The notes under the pieces were generated by a model, which ran no database searches, had not been told where the DNA came from, and worked only from the letters and a program-made list of their open reading frames with translations. The translations under genes and the position numbers were made by a program. 64,000 bases of DNA from NCBI GenBank assembly GCA_046293075.1, contig JBKBPL010000009.1:1-64000 (forward strand), in the 5' to 3' direction. The DNA is from Ga0077530 sp046293075 (lineage in GTDB: Bacteria; Pseudomonadota; Alphaproteobacteria; Rhizobiales; Hyphomicrobiaceae). This document shows, one piece after another, positions 43,933 through 52,570 of the stretch; positions within the stretch are counted from its first letter, which is position 1, and every line of letters begins with the position of its first letter.

Positions 43933-44532
43933 TCAGACGGCCTCCACGAGGCGGCAGCTTCTCGGCAGGGCCGCAATCTCAGTGCGCGTCGCGAAGACGA
44001 CGTCGACGCCGCAGGGAAACCGACCGCGATTGGCCGCCAGCTGCTGGGGGAAGTCCGCCGGCAGCGGGGCAGCGCAGAAGGCGATGCGATCCGAAATGCC
44101 GGGGCCTTGGAACTGCCAGCCGCTATTGGCGAGCATCTCGGTCTGAATGATCAGCGTCGTCGAGCGGTCCGGATACTCGGGCGTCCCCTGCGCAAACGAC
44201 GCGAGCGGCGGCATGGCATCGGACGCGGCAACGAGGGCGAAGTCGGAGTCGCGAAGGGACTGCGTCAGGCGAGCGCCGGTGTGGAAGCGGATGAAGTCGC
44301 CGACGGCCGGTACCTCCGCGAGAGTGTCGTCCATCCAGATTGTCGTCTCGTAGTCCGCAAGCGCCAGCATCAAGCCCGCCGACGTGGCGAGCAGCGGTGA
44401 GGGCGGCTCAAGACTTGTGGCAAGCTGCGCGATCCGGCCCGGGCGCGCCATGGCGTCGAGGACGGTCCGGAAGACCTTTTGCGACTCGTGCACGGGGTCG
44501 CCGAAGCCGCGGGCGATCGCTGCGATGCTCAT
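43933..44532 (-). CDS. phnH: C-P lyase core subunit PhnH
   Basis: The 199-residue protein matches PhnH: AIARGFGDPVHESQKVFRTVLDAMARPG at the N-terminus, LALADYETTIWMD, FIRFHTGARLT and a C-terminal half containing FPCGVDVVFATRTEIAALPRS. PhnH is a PLP-transferase-fold protein without the cofactor and is a structural core subunit. It lies 3 bp from phnG and directly before phnI. Confidence 0.94.
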   Translation of the reverse strand: MSIAAIARGFGDPVHESQKVFRTVLDAMARPGRIAQLATSLEPPSPLLATSAGLMLALADYETTIWMDDTLAEVPAVGDFIRFHTGARLTQSLRDSDFALVAASDAMPPLASFAQGTPEYPDRSTTLIIQTEMLANSGWQFQGPGISDRIAFCAAPLPADFPQQLAANRGRFPCGVDVVFATRTEIAALPRSCRLVEAV

Positions 44533-44535
44533 GAA

Positions 44536-45018
44536 TCAGTCCTCGCCGCGGACGAGCGTGAAGAATTCGACCCGCGTCGCCGCCGTCTCCTGCCGCGACA
44601 ATCGGCGTTCGCGCTCCACCCGCTCCGCGACCGGACGAATGAGGTGCTGCACGATCGACCGGCGGTACGTTGGACGCTGGCCGGCCGCCTCGAGAATGGC
44701 GGCGAGCCGCGCGCGTCTCGTGGCGCGGCCGAGCAGGTACGAGAATCCTGTCTCGCCAGTGCTGAGCCGCACGACGGCACGCGTGACCGTCGCTTCGCCG
44801 ACATTGAAGGGCGCGCCATTGCCGCCGGTCCTGCCGCGGAGCATGACGAGGCCGATCTCGGCGGGGCGCACATCGGCCACTTCGGGAGGCGGGTCGAGCG
44901 CGTCAACGGCTGCGGCAAGCTCGGCTTCGGTTGCTTGAGCGCAGATGCCCATCAGCTCTTGGCGCGCGGCAATGGCGCGCGCCTCCGGCTGGTCAACAAT
45001 CCGCTGAGCATCGGGCAT
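44536..45018 (-). CDS. phnG: C-P lyase core subunit PhnG, first gene of the operon
   Basis: A 160-residue protein with PhnG features: RQELMGICAQATEAELAAAV, EIGLVMLRGRTGGNGAPFNVGEATVTRAVVRL and GRATRRARLAAILEA. It begins the phnGHIJKLMN series. No phnF regulator is present. Only 63 bp separate it from the psd stop upstream; a lone PhoB half-site-like TTGTCAC (45054-45060, minus strand) is there, so a weak promoter or read-through from psd are both possible. Confidence 0.94.
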   Translation of the reverse strand: MPDAQRIVDQPEARAIAARQELMGICAQATEAELAAAVDALDPPPEVADVRPAEIGLVMLRGRTGGNGAPFNVGEATVTRAVVRLSTGETGFSYLLGRATRRARLAAILEAAGQRPTYRRSIVQHLIRPVAERVERERRLSRQETAATRVEFFTLVRGED

Positions 45019-45081
45019 GGATCGTGCTCTTAGTGCGCGCCCTTAAAGCTTTTGTGACAATGCGCACAGCGTGCCTCGCCC

Positions 45082-45948
45082 CTACGGCAGACGCATGAGC
45101 GGCGTCCCCATTCGGATAGCGCGACCCTCGGCAATGGGCTCTGCGAGTGCGAACCCTGGCGGCGCGAGAACGATGATGGTCGAGCCGTGCTCGAACCAGC
45201 CCATTTCCGCGCCTTTCGCCAGCGCGAAATCGCAGTGTCGCACCCAGGGATCGGTATGGTGCCGTTCGTCCGGCATGTCCATGAAGCCAAGCTTCAGTCC
45301 GGCGACGAGGATCGCCGCCACGGGGACCAGCGCGATCCGGTGGCCCGTCGCATCGAGGCGCAGGCGCAGAACGGCCCGCTCATTGCGGCAGAATACGCGG
45401 CTCATCCGCTGCAGTGTTGGTGGATTGACGTTGAAGGTATCGCCGGCAATGTGATGGACCTGCTCGACGTGGCAGTCGTGCGGGGCGTGGAAACGATGAT
45501 ACATGCTGGCCGTCAGGCGCAGCGTCACATAGGTGCCGTGGCGATAGGCTTCGACGAGCGCAGGATCGCGCACGAGTTCCGCAAGCGCATAAGTGGAGCC
45601 TTTCACCTGCAGCATGACGCCGTCGACGATCCGCCCGCTCATGCCGACGATGGCGTCGCAGGGGCTCGTGAGGATATCCGGTCGCGGGTCGACGGGCCGC
45701 GCACCCTCCTTGAGCTCGCGGATGAAGCAGTCGTGCAGGCTGCGAAACGTCGTCTTGCGGGCCTCGCTGAGATCGAGGTCAGAGAACTGCCGCCAGACCG
45801 CGATGGAGAGATCACGGACCAGCGGCTGCTCGACCCTGGCGAGCCAGCCGACGAAACGCGTGAGCGACCGCCGCGGGATCCTGTTCGTGAGCAGGTAGTT
45901 CAGGCCATCGTGGCCGGCGAGGCGCGCCAGCAGCGTGCGCATTGTCAT
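45082..45948 (-). CDS. psd: Phosphatidylserine decarboxylase proenzyme, long form
   Basis: Psd makes phosphatidylethanolamine from phosphatidylserine and self-cleaves to a pyruvoyl enzyme. The 288-residue protein has the FIRELKEGARPVD segment, SPCDAIVGMSGRI, YHRFHAPHDCHVE with the conserved His, and MGWFEHGSTIIVL, where the Gly-Ser-Thr is the cleavage and pyruvoyl site. The length is that of the E. coli-type long enzyme, whereas Rhizobiales often carry a shorter form. ATGs at 45948 or 45942 (AGGA upstream) start it. It is divergent from the aminotransferase gene with about 35 bp between. Confidence 0.93.
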   Translation of the reverse strand: MTMRTLLARLAGHDGLNYLLTNRIPRRSLTRFVGWLARVEQPLVRDLSIAVWRQFSDLDLSEARKTTFRSLHDCFIRELKEGARPVDPRPDILTSPCDAIVGMSGRIVDGVMLQVKGSTYALAELVRDPALVEAYRHGTYVTLRLTASMYHRFHAPHDCHVEQVHHIAGDTFNVNPPTLQRMSRVFCRNERAVLRLRLDATGHRIALVPVAAILVAGLKLGFMDMPDERHHTDPWVRHCDFALAKGAEMGWFEHGSTIIVLAPPGFALAEPIAEGRAIRMGTPLMRLP

Positions 45949-45983
45949 CGTCCTGTATTGTTCTTGCGATTCGGTCGCCGCTC

Positions 45984-47657
45984 ATGGAACTGAGTCTCAC
46001 GACCCTCGCGCTTGGCGGCCTTGGGGCTGCGGCATTGACGACGGCTGCGGCCAAGACCAGGACGCGCCTCGAGCTGTCGCGCGCCAAGCACCCGTCGCTG
46101 ACCGGGCATGTCCGGATTTCGCGGCGCATCGCCTCCCTGATCCCCTACTACGAGTTCGGTGAGGATCGCTTCTTCGACTGCGACGACGCCCCGCCGGAAG
46201 TGGCGGCGCGGCGGCGAAATGCCTTCCGGGCGCTCGCGGACGACTACCGGCAGCGCTATCCGCGCACGATCGCGCTCAAGGCGGAGGTCAAGGGCGCCAT
46301 TTCCGACATGCAGTTCACGGATGCCTATCGCGTGCCCTTCCCGTTCAGCCGCATGGTGCGGGAGAACCTCGGCGCGAGCCCGTTCCTGGAGGCCTCGAGC
46401 GGCGTCACGCTGAGCGATGCCGACGGCAATCTCTACTACGATCTCGCCGGTTCCTACGGGGTCAACGTCTTCGGCTACGACTTCTACAAGCAGTGCTTGG
46501 CAGAGGGCGCAGCGCGCGTTGCGGCGCTCGGTCCGGTGCTCGGCGCCTACCATCCTGTCGTTGCGGAAAATGTAACGCGGATCCGCGAGATTGCCGGCCT
46601 CGACGAGGTGTCGTTTCATATGTCCGGGACCGAGGCCGTCATGCAGGCCGTGCGCCTTGCACGGTATCATACCGGCCGCTCGCACCTCGTGCGCTTCTCC
46701 GGCGCCTATCATGGCTGGTGGGGTGACGTGCAGCCGGGGGTCGGCAATCCCGAGCCCGCGCGGGCGACGTACACGCTTGCCGAGATGTCGGAGGCCACAC
46801 TCAAGGTCCTGCGCCGCCGACGCGATATCGCCTGCGTGCTGGTCAACCCCATTCAGGCCATGCATCCGAATGCCGGACCGCCGAGCGACTCGGCGCTCCT
46901 CGACAGTGCGCGCAGCGCCCGCTTCGACCGTACAGCCTATGCCGACTGGCTCCGCAGACTGCGCGAGGTCTGCACTGAGCGCGGAATCGTGCTCATTCTC
47001 GATGAGATTTTCGTCGGCTTCCGGCTCGCGCCGGGCGGTGCGCAGGAATACTTCGGCATCCATGCCGATATGGTCACATATGGCAAGACGCTGGGCGGCG
47101 GGCTGCCGGTCGGTGTGCTCGTCGGGCGCGGCGACCTCATGAAGCGCTACCGGCAGGATCGGCCGGGCGACATCTGCCTTGCCCGCGGCACGTTCAACGC
47201 CCATCCCCATGTCATGGGGGCCATGAATGCTTTTCTGCGCCGCTTTTCGGGACCGGAGTGCCAGGCGCTCTACCAGGATCTCGATGCGACCTGGACGGCA
47301 CGCGCGGACGCGCTCAACGCGCGGCTTGCGGCGGCTGGTCTGCCGGTCGCAGTCGCGAACATGTCGACGATCTGGACGGTCCTCTACACGCGGCCATCGC
47401 GGTACAACTGGATGTTCCAGTATTACCTGCGCAAGCATGGCCTGGCCTTGAGCTGGGTCGGGAGCGGCCGTCTCATTTTCAGCCTGAACTATTCGGCACA
47501 GGATTTCGCGGCAGTTGCCGATCACTTCGTCGCGGCCGCCGAGGAGATGGCGCGCGACGGGTGGTGGTGGGAAGGGGCGCCGGCGAACATCAGGCGGCGC
47601 GTGCTGCGCGAGATGTGGCAGCTTGGCGTGCTGAAGCGGCAGTCGATGCCGGCTTGA
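45984..47657 (+). CDS. Membrane-anchored class III PLP aminotransferase (glutamate-1-semialdehyde aminomutase-like)
   Basis: The 557-residue protein begins with a hydrophobic segment (about residues 4-25) and a 100-residue extension (YYEFGEDRFFDCDDAPPEV), then a class III aminotransferase domain: LSDADGNLYYDLAGSYGVNVF, VSFHMSGTEAVMQAVRLAR, FSGAYHGWWGDVQPG, ILDEIFVGFRLAPGGAQEYF and the PLP lysine in VTYGKTLGGGLPVG. It is about 100 residues longer than ordinary HemL. The membrane anchor and position among psd, pmtA-like and glycosyltransferase genes suggest it aminates a lipid head group or intermediate; that is inference. Start ATG 45984 lacks a clear ribosome binding site. Confidence 0.85.
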   Translation: MELSLTTLALGGLGAAALTTAAAKTRTRLELSRAKHPSLTGHVRISRRIASLIPYYEFGEDRFFDCDDAPPEVAARRRNAFRALADDYRQRYPRTIALKAEVKGAISDMQFTDAYRVPFPFSRMVRENLGASPFLEASSGVTLSDADGNLYYDLAGSYGVNVFGYDFYKQCLAEGAARVAALGPVLGAYHPVVAENVTRIREIAGLDEVSFHMSGTEAVMQAVRLARYHTGRSHLVRFSGAYHGWWGDVQPGVGNPEPARATYTLAEMSEATLKVLRRRRDIACVLVNPIQAMHPNAGPPSDSALLDSARSARFDRTAYADWLRRLREVCTERGIVLILDEIFVGFRLAPGGAQEYFGIHADMVTYGKTLGGGLPVGVLVGRGDLMKRYRQDRPGDICLARGTFNAHPHVMGAMNAFLRRFSGPECQALYQDLDATWTARADALNARLAAAGLPVAVANMSTIWTVLYTRPSRYNWMFQYYLRKHGLALSWVGSGRLIFSLNYSAQDFAAVADHFVAAAEEMARDGWWWEGAPANIRRRVLREMWQLGVLKRQSMPA

Positions 47658-47663
47658 GCACTT

Positions 47664-47706
47664 CCTGCTTCCCCTTTTGCCCGCATGCGGAAAGAGGGGA
47701 AGCAGG
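47664..47706. repeat. Long hairpin between convergent genes; REP-like element and bidirectional terminator
   Basis: Perfect 11-bp arms CCTGCTTCCCC (47664-47674) and GGGGAAGCAGG (47696-47706) enclose TTTTGC, the palindrome CCGCATGCGG and AAAGA. It lies 7 bp beyond the aminotransferase stop and 22 bp from the stop of the facing gene. A related element with the same GGGGGAAGCAG-type arm occurs at 62537-62575, so this may be a genome-wide intergenic repeat. Confidence 0.65.
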
Positions 47707-47727
47707 GCGCCTCGTTCGCGAGGCAGA

Positions 47728-48339
47728 TCAATGCGGGCGGTGTGATGCGATCTCGGGATCGATCAGCTCGCCACGCAGGAGCGCCAGCGGCGCCTTGTAG
47801 TAAAGCTTGATGTCGTGGAAGGGGTCGGTGAGGATCTTTGTGACCCACACGATGCCTGCCTGCACATCCTGGATGAAGAAAAGCTGAAGCATCCGGAAGA
47901 GTACGCCGGCAATGCCGAGCGCAAGCCAGATCGTGCCGACGTGACGGGCGAAGCCGGTCCAGCCCTCGTAGGGCTCGAGCAGGCCCATCAGGGTCGGATC
48001 GAGGATCACGACGAGCGGCAGGAAAGCCCAGATCCCCATGAGAATGACCTTGCGGAAGAGATTATAGCCAACCTTGACCTCCTCCTTGTGTTCGTGGGTG
48101 ACCTGATTGGCATGATCATAGCCCTTGGGCTCGAAGAAGAAGTGCCCACTCTGGCGGGTCAGCATGCCGATCAGCCATGCGATCAGGGCGGCCATTGGCG
48201 GATCGTAGAACAGCATGCCGTAGGCGACGAGAAAGCTGATGGCGCTGATGAAGTGCAGCGACTGGTTGATGCGGCTCTGGTGGTAGAAGCGATGGTCGTC
48301 CCACCGCTGCTGGCGGAGTGTCTCCGTGAAGCTGGCCAT
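47728..48339 (-). CDS. Membrane protein of DUF962/Mpo1-like type
   Basis: A 203-residue protein with four hydrophobic helices and histidine clusters: DDHRFYHQSRINQSLHFISA near residues 14-33, then RQSGHFFFEPKGYDHANQVTHEH, and a later TDPFHDIKLYYKAP. The spacing resembles DUF962/Mpo1 proteins; yeast Mpo1 is an iron-dependent dioxygenase acting on 2-hydroxy fatty acids. The match is by eye and partial. ATG 48339 has GGAGG 9 nt upstream; ATG 48345 also possible. It follows the pmtA-like gene by 52 bp and is probably in its operon, hinting at a lipid-linked role. Confidence 0.6.
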   Translation of the reverse strand: MASFTETLRQQRWDDHRFYHQSRINQSLHFISAISFLVAYGMLFYDPPMAALIAWLIGMLTRQSGHFFFEPKGYDHANQVTHEHKEEVKVGYNLFRKVILMGIWAFLPLVVILDPTLMGLLEPYEGWTGFARHVGTIWLALGIAGVLFRMLQLFFIQDVQAGIVWVTKILTDPFHDIKLYYKAPLALLRGELIDPEIASHRPH

Positions 48340-48391
48340 TCTCATAGTCCTCCATTCGACGGTTGGCGTGACGCGAATGCGATGGGTGCCC

Positions 48392-49072
48392 TCAGGCGGC
48401 GGAGACGAGCTCGCGCTTGGTCTGAGAGCTCGCGGGCATCTTGCGGAAGCGCAGGAGTGCGAAGTGGCCAAGCGGCGGCAGCGGTCGGCGCTCGGCGAGC
48501 ATTACGCCGCCATTCTCGGCCATCCAGCGCTCGAAGCGCGCCCACGGGAAGTCCGAGCGCCAGCCGAGCCGCTCGACAACCGGCTCCAGCAGTCTCTCGA
48601 CCTTGAGCCGCGGGCCCTTGTCGGCGCCGACGCGGTTGACCACGATCAGCTCGCCGCCGGGCCTGAGCACGCGCATGAACTCATCGAGCGCCGCTTCGGG
48701 ATCGGGTACCGTGTTGACGACGTATTGCGCTGTCACCACGTCAAACGAGTCATCCTCGAACTCGAGATGCTGCACGTCCATGATGGCGAGCCGCTCGACA
48801 TTCGTCATTCGCAAGTCGGCAACCCTCTGGCGGGCGACGTCGAGCATGGCGGCCGAGATATCGACGCCAGTGATCCGGCAGCGGTCCGAGTAGTACGGCA
48901 GCGAAATGCCCGTGCCGACGCCGACTTCGAGCACGCGCCCGCCGACGTTCTCGCACGCCGCGATCGCGGCGCGCCGTGCCTTTTCGAAGACCGAGCCGAA
49001 AACGAGGTCGTAGATCGGCGCCCAGCGATCATAGGTTTTGACCACGCCCTCGCGATCCATGGCTCGCGTCAT
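48392..49072 (-). CDS. pmtA: Phosphatidylethanolamine N-methyltransferase, Rhodobacter/Bradyrhizobium PmtA type
   Basis: The 226-residue class I methyltransferase begins VVKTYDRWAPIYDLVFGSVF, a hallmark of the UbiE-like PE methyltransferases, followed by GGRVLEVGVGTGISLPYYS (SAM loop), ITGVDISAAMLDVARQR and VVTAQYVVNTVPDPEAALDEFMRVLRPGG. It would methylate PE, the product of Psd, towards phosphatidylcholine; other small-lipid methyltransferases look alike. ATG 49072 has GGAG 9 nt upstream. It sits 66 bp after the GT4 gene on the same strand. Confidence 0.8.
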   Translation of the reverse strand: MTRAMDREGVVKTYDRWAPIYDLVFGSVFEKARRAAIAACENVGGRVLEVGVGTGISLPYYSDRCRITGVDISAAMLDVARQRVADLRMTNVERLAIMDVQHLEFEDDSFDVVTAQYVVNTVPDPEAALDEFMRVLRPGGELIVVNRVGADKGPRLKVERLLEPVVERLGWRSDFPWARFERWMAENGGVMLAERRPLPPLGHFALLRFRKMPASSQTKRELVSAA

Positions 49073-49138
49073 ATCTTTCCACTCCAAGTTTGCCAGTTCG
49101 TCCCCAGCCGACGGTCGCCCCCCGGCCGCTCACCTGTG

Positions 49139-50221
49139 TCACGCCGATGACACGCCCGCGTCCCGACCAAGCGCTCCGGCGCTCACCCCCGCGACCATCG
49201 CTGCGACAGCCGGCTCCACCTCGGCATGGATGGGCCGCAGGTTCGCAATGAACTGGCCCGCGCTGCGGGCCCAGGAAAAGCCGAGTGCGTGCGTTCGGCA
49301 GGCGGCGCGGGACAAGGTGAGCGCATCGAGGCAGGCTTGGCGCAAGTCCTCGCTGAGCACGCCGACCGGAGCGCGGCCGACGACATCCAGCGGTCCGGTC
49401 ACGGGGAAGGCGGCAAGGGGGACCCCCGACGCAAGCGCCTCGAGCTGTGCAATGCCGAAGGTGTCGGTGCGGCTCGGGAAGACGAAGACGTCAGCCGCCG
49501 CCAGATGCGCAGCGAGTGTTTCGCCGCTCATCGCACCGAGGAAAACGGCGTCCGGGTGGCGGGCTCGCAGTGCCGCTTCTTGCGGCCCATGGCCGATCAC
49601 CACCTTCGTGCCCGGCAGATCGAGGGAGAGAAAGGCGCCGAGGTTCTTCTCGACGGCAATGCGCCCGACATTCATGAAGATCGGGCGCGGGAGATCCAGA
49701 TGCATGGCTCGGTCGGGCCTGAACAGCGCCGTATCGACACCACGCGACCACATGCAGAGGTTGGTAAAGCCCCGCGCCTCGAGCTCGGCCCTGAGTGACG
49801 GCGTCGAGACCATCGTTGCTGCCGCCGCCGAATGGAAGCGACGCAGCGCTGCATAGCCCCAGGAGACCGGAACGGGAAATCGTGCCGCGACGTACTCCGC
49901 GAACCGCGTGGTAAGGCTGGTCGTGAAGGGCAGGCCGCGACGAAGGCAATAACGGCGCACCGCAAGCCCGATCGGCCCTTCCGTCGCGATGTGGATCGCG
50001 TCCGGCGAGGCGCGCGCGATCCGCCGCGCGATCTCGTGGCCATTGGGAATGGCGCACCTGAGGCCGGGATAGGTCGGGACCTTGAGGGAGGGGAACCCTT
50101 CAGGCGTCAGAAACTCGACAGCGGTGCCGCGCTCATTGAGGCTGCGCCGGAGCGCCTCGAGCGTGCGCACGACGCCGTTGATCTGCGGATGCCAAGCGTC
50201 CGTCGCAATGAGCACGGTCAT
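49139..50221 (-). CDS. GT4-family glycosyltransferase (SqdX/MgtA/Agt-like lipid glycosyltransferase)
   Basis: The 360-residue GT-B enzyme starts TVLIATDAWHPQINGVVRTL, typical of SqdX/MgtA/PimB-like lipid glycosyltransferases, with IFMNVGRIAVEKNLGAFL and SRTDTFGIAQLEALASGVPLAAFPVTGP as the nucleotide-sugar site. These enzymes transfer glucose, mannose, glucuronate or sulfoquinovose to diacylglycerol. A PhoB-box-like site lies 144 bp upstream and pmtA lies downstream, so a phosphate-sparing glycolipid synthase (Agt-like) is the best guess. The sugar cannot be told from sequence. Confidence 0.78.
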   Translation of the reverse strand: MTVLIATDAWHPQINGVVRTLEALRRSLNERGTAVEFLTPEGFPSLKVPTYPGLRCAIPNGHEIARRIARASPDAIHIATEGPIGLAVRRYCLRRGLPFTTSLTTRFAEYVAARFPVPVSWGYAALRRFHSAAAATMVSTPSLRAELEARGFTNLCMWSRGVDTALFRPDRAMHLDLPRPIFMNVGRIAVEKNLGAFLSLDLPGTKVVIGHGPQEAALRARHPDAVFLGAMSGETLAAHLAAADVFVFPSRTDTFGIAQLEALASGVPLAAFPVTGPLDVVGRAPVGVLSEDLRQACLDALTLSRAACRTHALGFSWARSAGQFIANLRPIHAEVEPAVAAMVAGVSAGALGRDAGVSSA

Positions 50222-50364
50222 GTCCGACCTCGTCGACCTGAAGAGGCTTCGTCGTCACACGTGCGCGATCCGCTCACTGGTGGGTGGGCAGTACTGACGA
50301 CGGGCGCTGCAGATGCGGTGGTCTGCGGAGCGCAGCGCACGAACAGTGCCAATAGCGTCTTCAC

Positions 50365-50382
50365 ATCGCAGTCATGTGACAG
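50365..50382 (-). promoter_or_regulatory. PhoB-box-like sequence upstream of the GT4 gene
   Basis: On the minus strand CTGTCAC-ATGA-CTGCGAT has one perfect half-site (CTGTCAY) and a second at 5/7, 4 bp apart. It lies 144 bp before the GT4 start. The 290-bp gap also contains an inverted repeat ATGAC-GCT-GTCAT (50442-50454). The gap otherwise holds no gene that I can support. Confidence 0.45.
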
Positions 50383-50512
50383 CTTCCACGATTGTGTCGT
50401 GCGCCGTCGACGCAGCGGTGTGTGAGGGACGGGTGTCTGCTATGACGCTGTCATGGGCAGCCGGCGGCGCGCCCGAAGTCGGCCGATCGTTGGCGCGCTC
50501 ATCGCCACAGAT

Positions 50513-52300
50513 CTATCGGGCGCTGACAAGCCCGACATCGAGAAGCTGGCGGTGGAAGCTCAGAATGTGCTCGCGCTTTGGGCAATCGAACCACAAGCCA
50601 TCGCAGAGGAGCTTAAGCCGCTTGCGGCTGGCATGGGCGTCGGACAAGGGGAGACCGGCGGCCTCGAGCAGCACCGTGCCGAGGTAGGGCACGTCAAGGA
50701 TTTCGGGACTCGAGAACCGGGGCTCGAAGCGCACGCCGTTGATGGCGAAAAACGTCTGGTAGCCGATCGAGCCGCGGGTGACGAGCACGTCTTCCGCCTC
50801 CGTCTCGTCGCTGAAGCCGAGGAGCACGCGCGTCGCCATTGGGTGATGGTCACCGTAGCGCACGATCAGGAAGCGCTCTGTGGGAAAGCGGCGTTCGAGC
50901 TCTCCGACGAGGTGCTGGTAGTCGAGGCGGGAGAGCCACAGGCGGCGCAGCACCTCATGCATCTCGGGATGGGTGCCGGGGCCACCGCCGGGCAGATTCA
51001 TGTGTGGCTCGTAGGGGTGGTCGAAGGGCCAGTGGCCGGCCATGGTTTCAATGAATGTGAAGAGCGGCGCGCGTGACGTGGCGAGGTGACGCGCGATCTC
51101 CTCGAGCGCATTTTCATAGTAGAAGCGGTCGCGCTCGTTGGCCCGCGTTGCCCCCTGATCCCTGGCATCGCGCAAATCCGTGATGCCGACACTCGTGAAG
51201 AAGCGCTCGGCGCCGGTGAATGTGCGCAGCATGGGATAGAACATGACGTTGCGATAGCCGCACTTCGCCAGGATGTTGGGCAGCGTCTCGCTGATCTTGC
51301 CGGACATGAGGCGTTGCACGAAGAGGCGCATACCGCCGAAGGAGTAGGTGGAGAGCCCCGTCATCACCGAGAATTCGGTGAGGACGGAGGCACCACCGTA
51401 GCTTTCGACCCGGAGCCGGTAAGTGCGACCATCGTCCGAGCGGAAGAAGTCGTCGAGCTGGCGATCGTATTCGAGGGCTGGGAACAGCGAAGGCTGAACC
51501 GCGGACTCGTGGTGGATAAGGATGACGTGCGGCGGCTCATGCGCCGGCGTGCAGCTGACCTTGGGTTGGATGGGCGGCATTCGCAACTCCGCCGATGCCG
51601 CCGCAGCCTCCATGAGCTGGCCGCGCATCAGCGTCTCGATCGTCTCGGCCCATGATCGGTAAAATGACGAGACGTACATCGCCCTGTACTGGAACAGCGA
51701 ATGGCGCCGCTCGCCGACCGAAAGGGCGGCCGCCGTCGCCCCGCAGGCGCAGACGAGCAGCAGAATTGCGGCGAGCGAGCGCGGCACGCGCACGGGGTCG
51801 ATGCGCCAAGCCACGACCGCCAAGAATACCGCCATCAGGCCGACAACGAGCGCCGCGAGAACCGGGCCGCCGTAGTTGGTGACGAGAAAGCTCAGGTTGG
51901 TGCTCGACATCAGGTAGTAGGCGATGTCGTAGGCGTGCAGCACCATATTCATGTACTTGAGCTTCAGTGACGAGATGGTGGTGACGAGCGCCACCTGCGC
52001 CGCCACAAGCACGACAGCAAGCAGCAGGCGCCGCGTGAGCAGCATGATAAGCGCGCCGGTCGTGGCACTCACCATGATGGCGAGCAGCACTGTGATCGGC
52101 GGGCCTTCGGTCCACGCGAGCCATGAAGCGAGCGCCAGCGCCGAGGCCGCGCTGAGCGCATAGCTGGTGGCTGATCGCAGAGGCCGGCCGGTAATAGGCC
52201 ACCGGCGGCTGTCGGCCCTATGGGCACGGAAGGATGAGCGTGAGGCGTCGGCCGTCACGGAAGGGGGAAGCACAGGATCCTTTTGGCTCACGCGGTACAC
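50513..52300 (-). CDS. Inner-membrane sulfatase-fold phosphoglycerol-transferase-like protein (LtaS/OpgB type)
   Basis: The 595-residue protein has about five N-terminal transmembrane helices (about residues 45-195) and a periplasmic alkaline-phosphatase/sulfatase domain from about residue 260: VILIHHESAVQPSLFPALEYD at the metal/nucleophile site, SVLTEFSVMTGLSTYSFGGM, MAGHWPFDHPYEPHMNLPGG and VRYGDHHPMA with late metal ligands. Relatives move phosphoglycerol or phosphoethanolamine from phospholipids to glycans. The GTG start at 52300 is weak, so the N-terminus is uncertain. It lies upstream of the glycosyltransferase on the same strand. Confidence 0.8.
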   Translation of the reverse strand: MYRVSQKDPVLPPSVTADASRSSFRAHRADSRRWPITGRPLRSATSYALSAASALALASWLAWTEGPPITVLLAIMVSATTGALIMLLTRRLLLAVVLVAAQVALVTTISSLKLKYMNMVLHAYDIAYYLMSSTNLSFLVTNYGGPVLAALVVGLMAVFLAVVAWRIDPVRVPRSLAAILLLVCACGATAAALSVGERRHSLFQYRAMYVSSFYRSWAETIETLMRGQLMEAAAASAELRMPPIQPKVSCTPAHEPPHVILIHHESAVQPSLFPALEYDRQLDDFFRSDDGRTYRLRVESYGGASVLTEFSVMTGLSTYSFGGMRLFVQRLMSGKISETLPNILAKCGYRNVMFYPMLRTFTGAERFFTSVGITDLRDARDQGATRANERDRFYYENALEEIARHLATSRAPLFTFIETMAGHWPFDHPYEPHMNLPGGGPGTHPEMHEVLRRLWLSRLDYQHLVGELERRFPTERFLIVRYGDHHPMATRVLLGFSDETEAEDVLVTRGSIGYQTFFAINGVRFEPRFSSPEILDVPYLGTVLLEAAGLPLSDAHASRKRLKLLCDGLWFDCPKREHILSFHRQLLDVGLVSAR

Positions 52301-52494
52301 CCAGGATGGCCGGCCATTATTGTCATAAAAGTATCATATGCCGGAAAGCAGCACACGTCATTTGGCACTACGCCGGCGGCGCTGGCGCTGGGCGCGTTCG
52401 CGCGGAATGGCTCCGCCTATCCCACCCGCGAAGTTGGCCTCTCGGCCGCCCGACTTGGGCCAGGCATCGCCTGACCCGTGGCGGACGCATAGGT

Positions 52495-52506
52495 TTGTCC
52501 TGACAA
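52495..52506. promoter_or_regulatory. Operator-like inverted repeat 1 upstream of acyl-CoA dehydrogenase operon
   Basis: TTGTCCTGACAA is a perfect TTGTC-N2-GACAA inverted repeat, 100 bp before the operon start. With the related copy at 52571 it is a likely binding site for the GntR/UTRA regulator encoded at the end of the module. The surrounding 306-bp gap (52301-52606) shows no gene. Confidence 0.55.
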
Positions 52507-52570
52507 CTGGTCGGCGCTGCCCTTCGGCGATATGCTGCAAAACAGATGTCCGCGGCGCATTGGTGATGGG

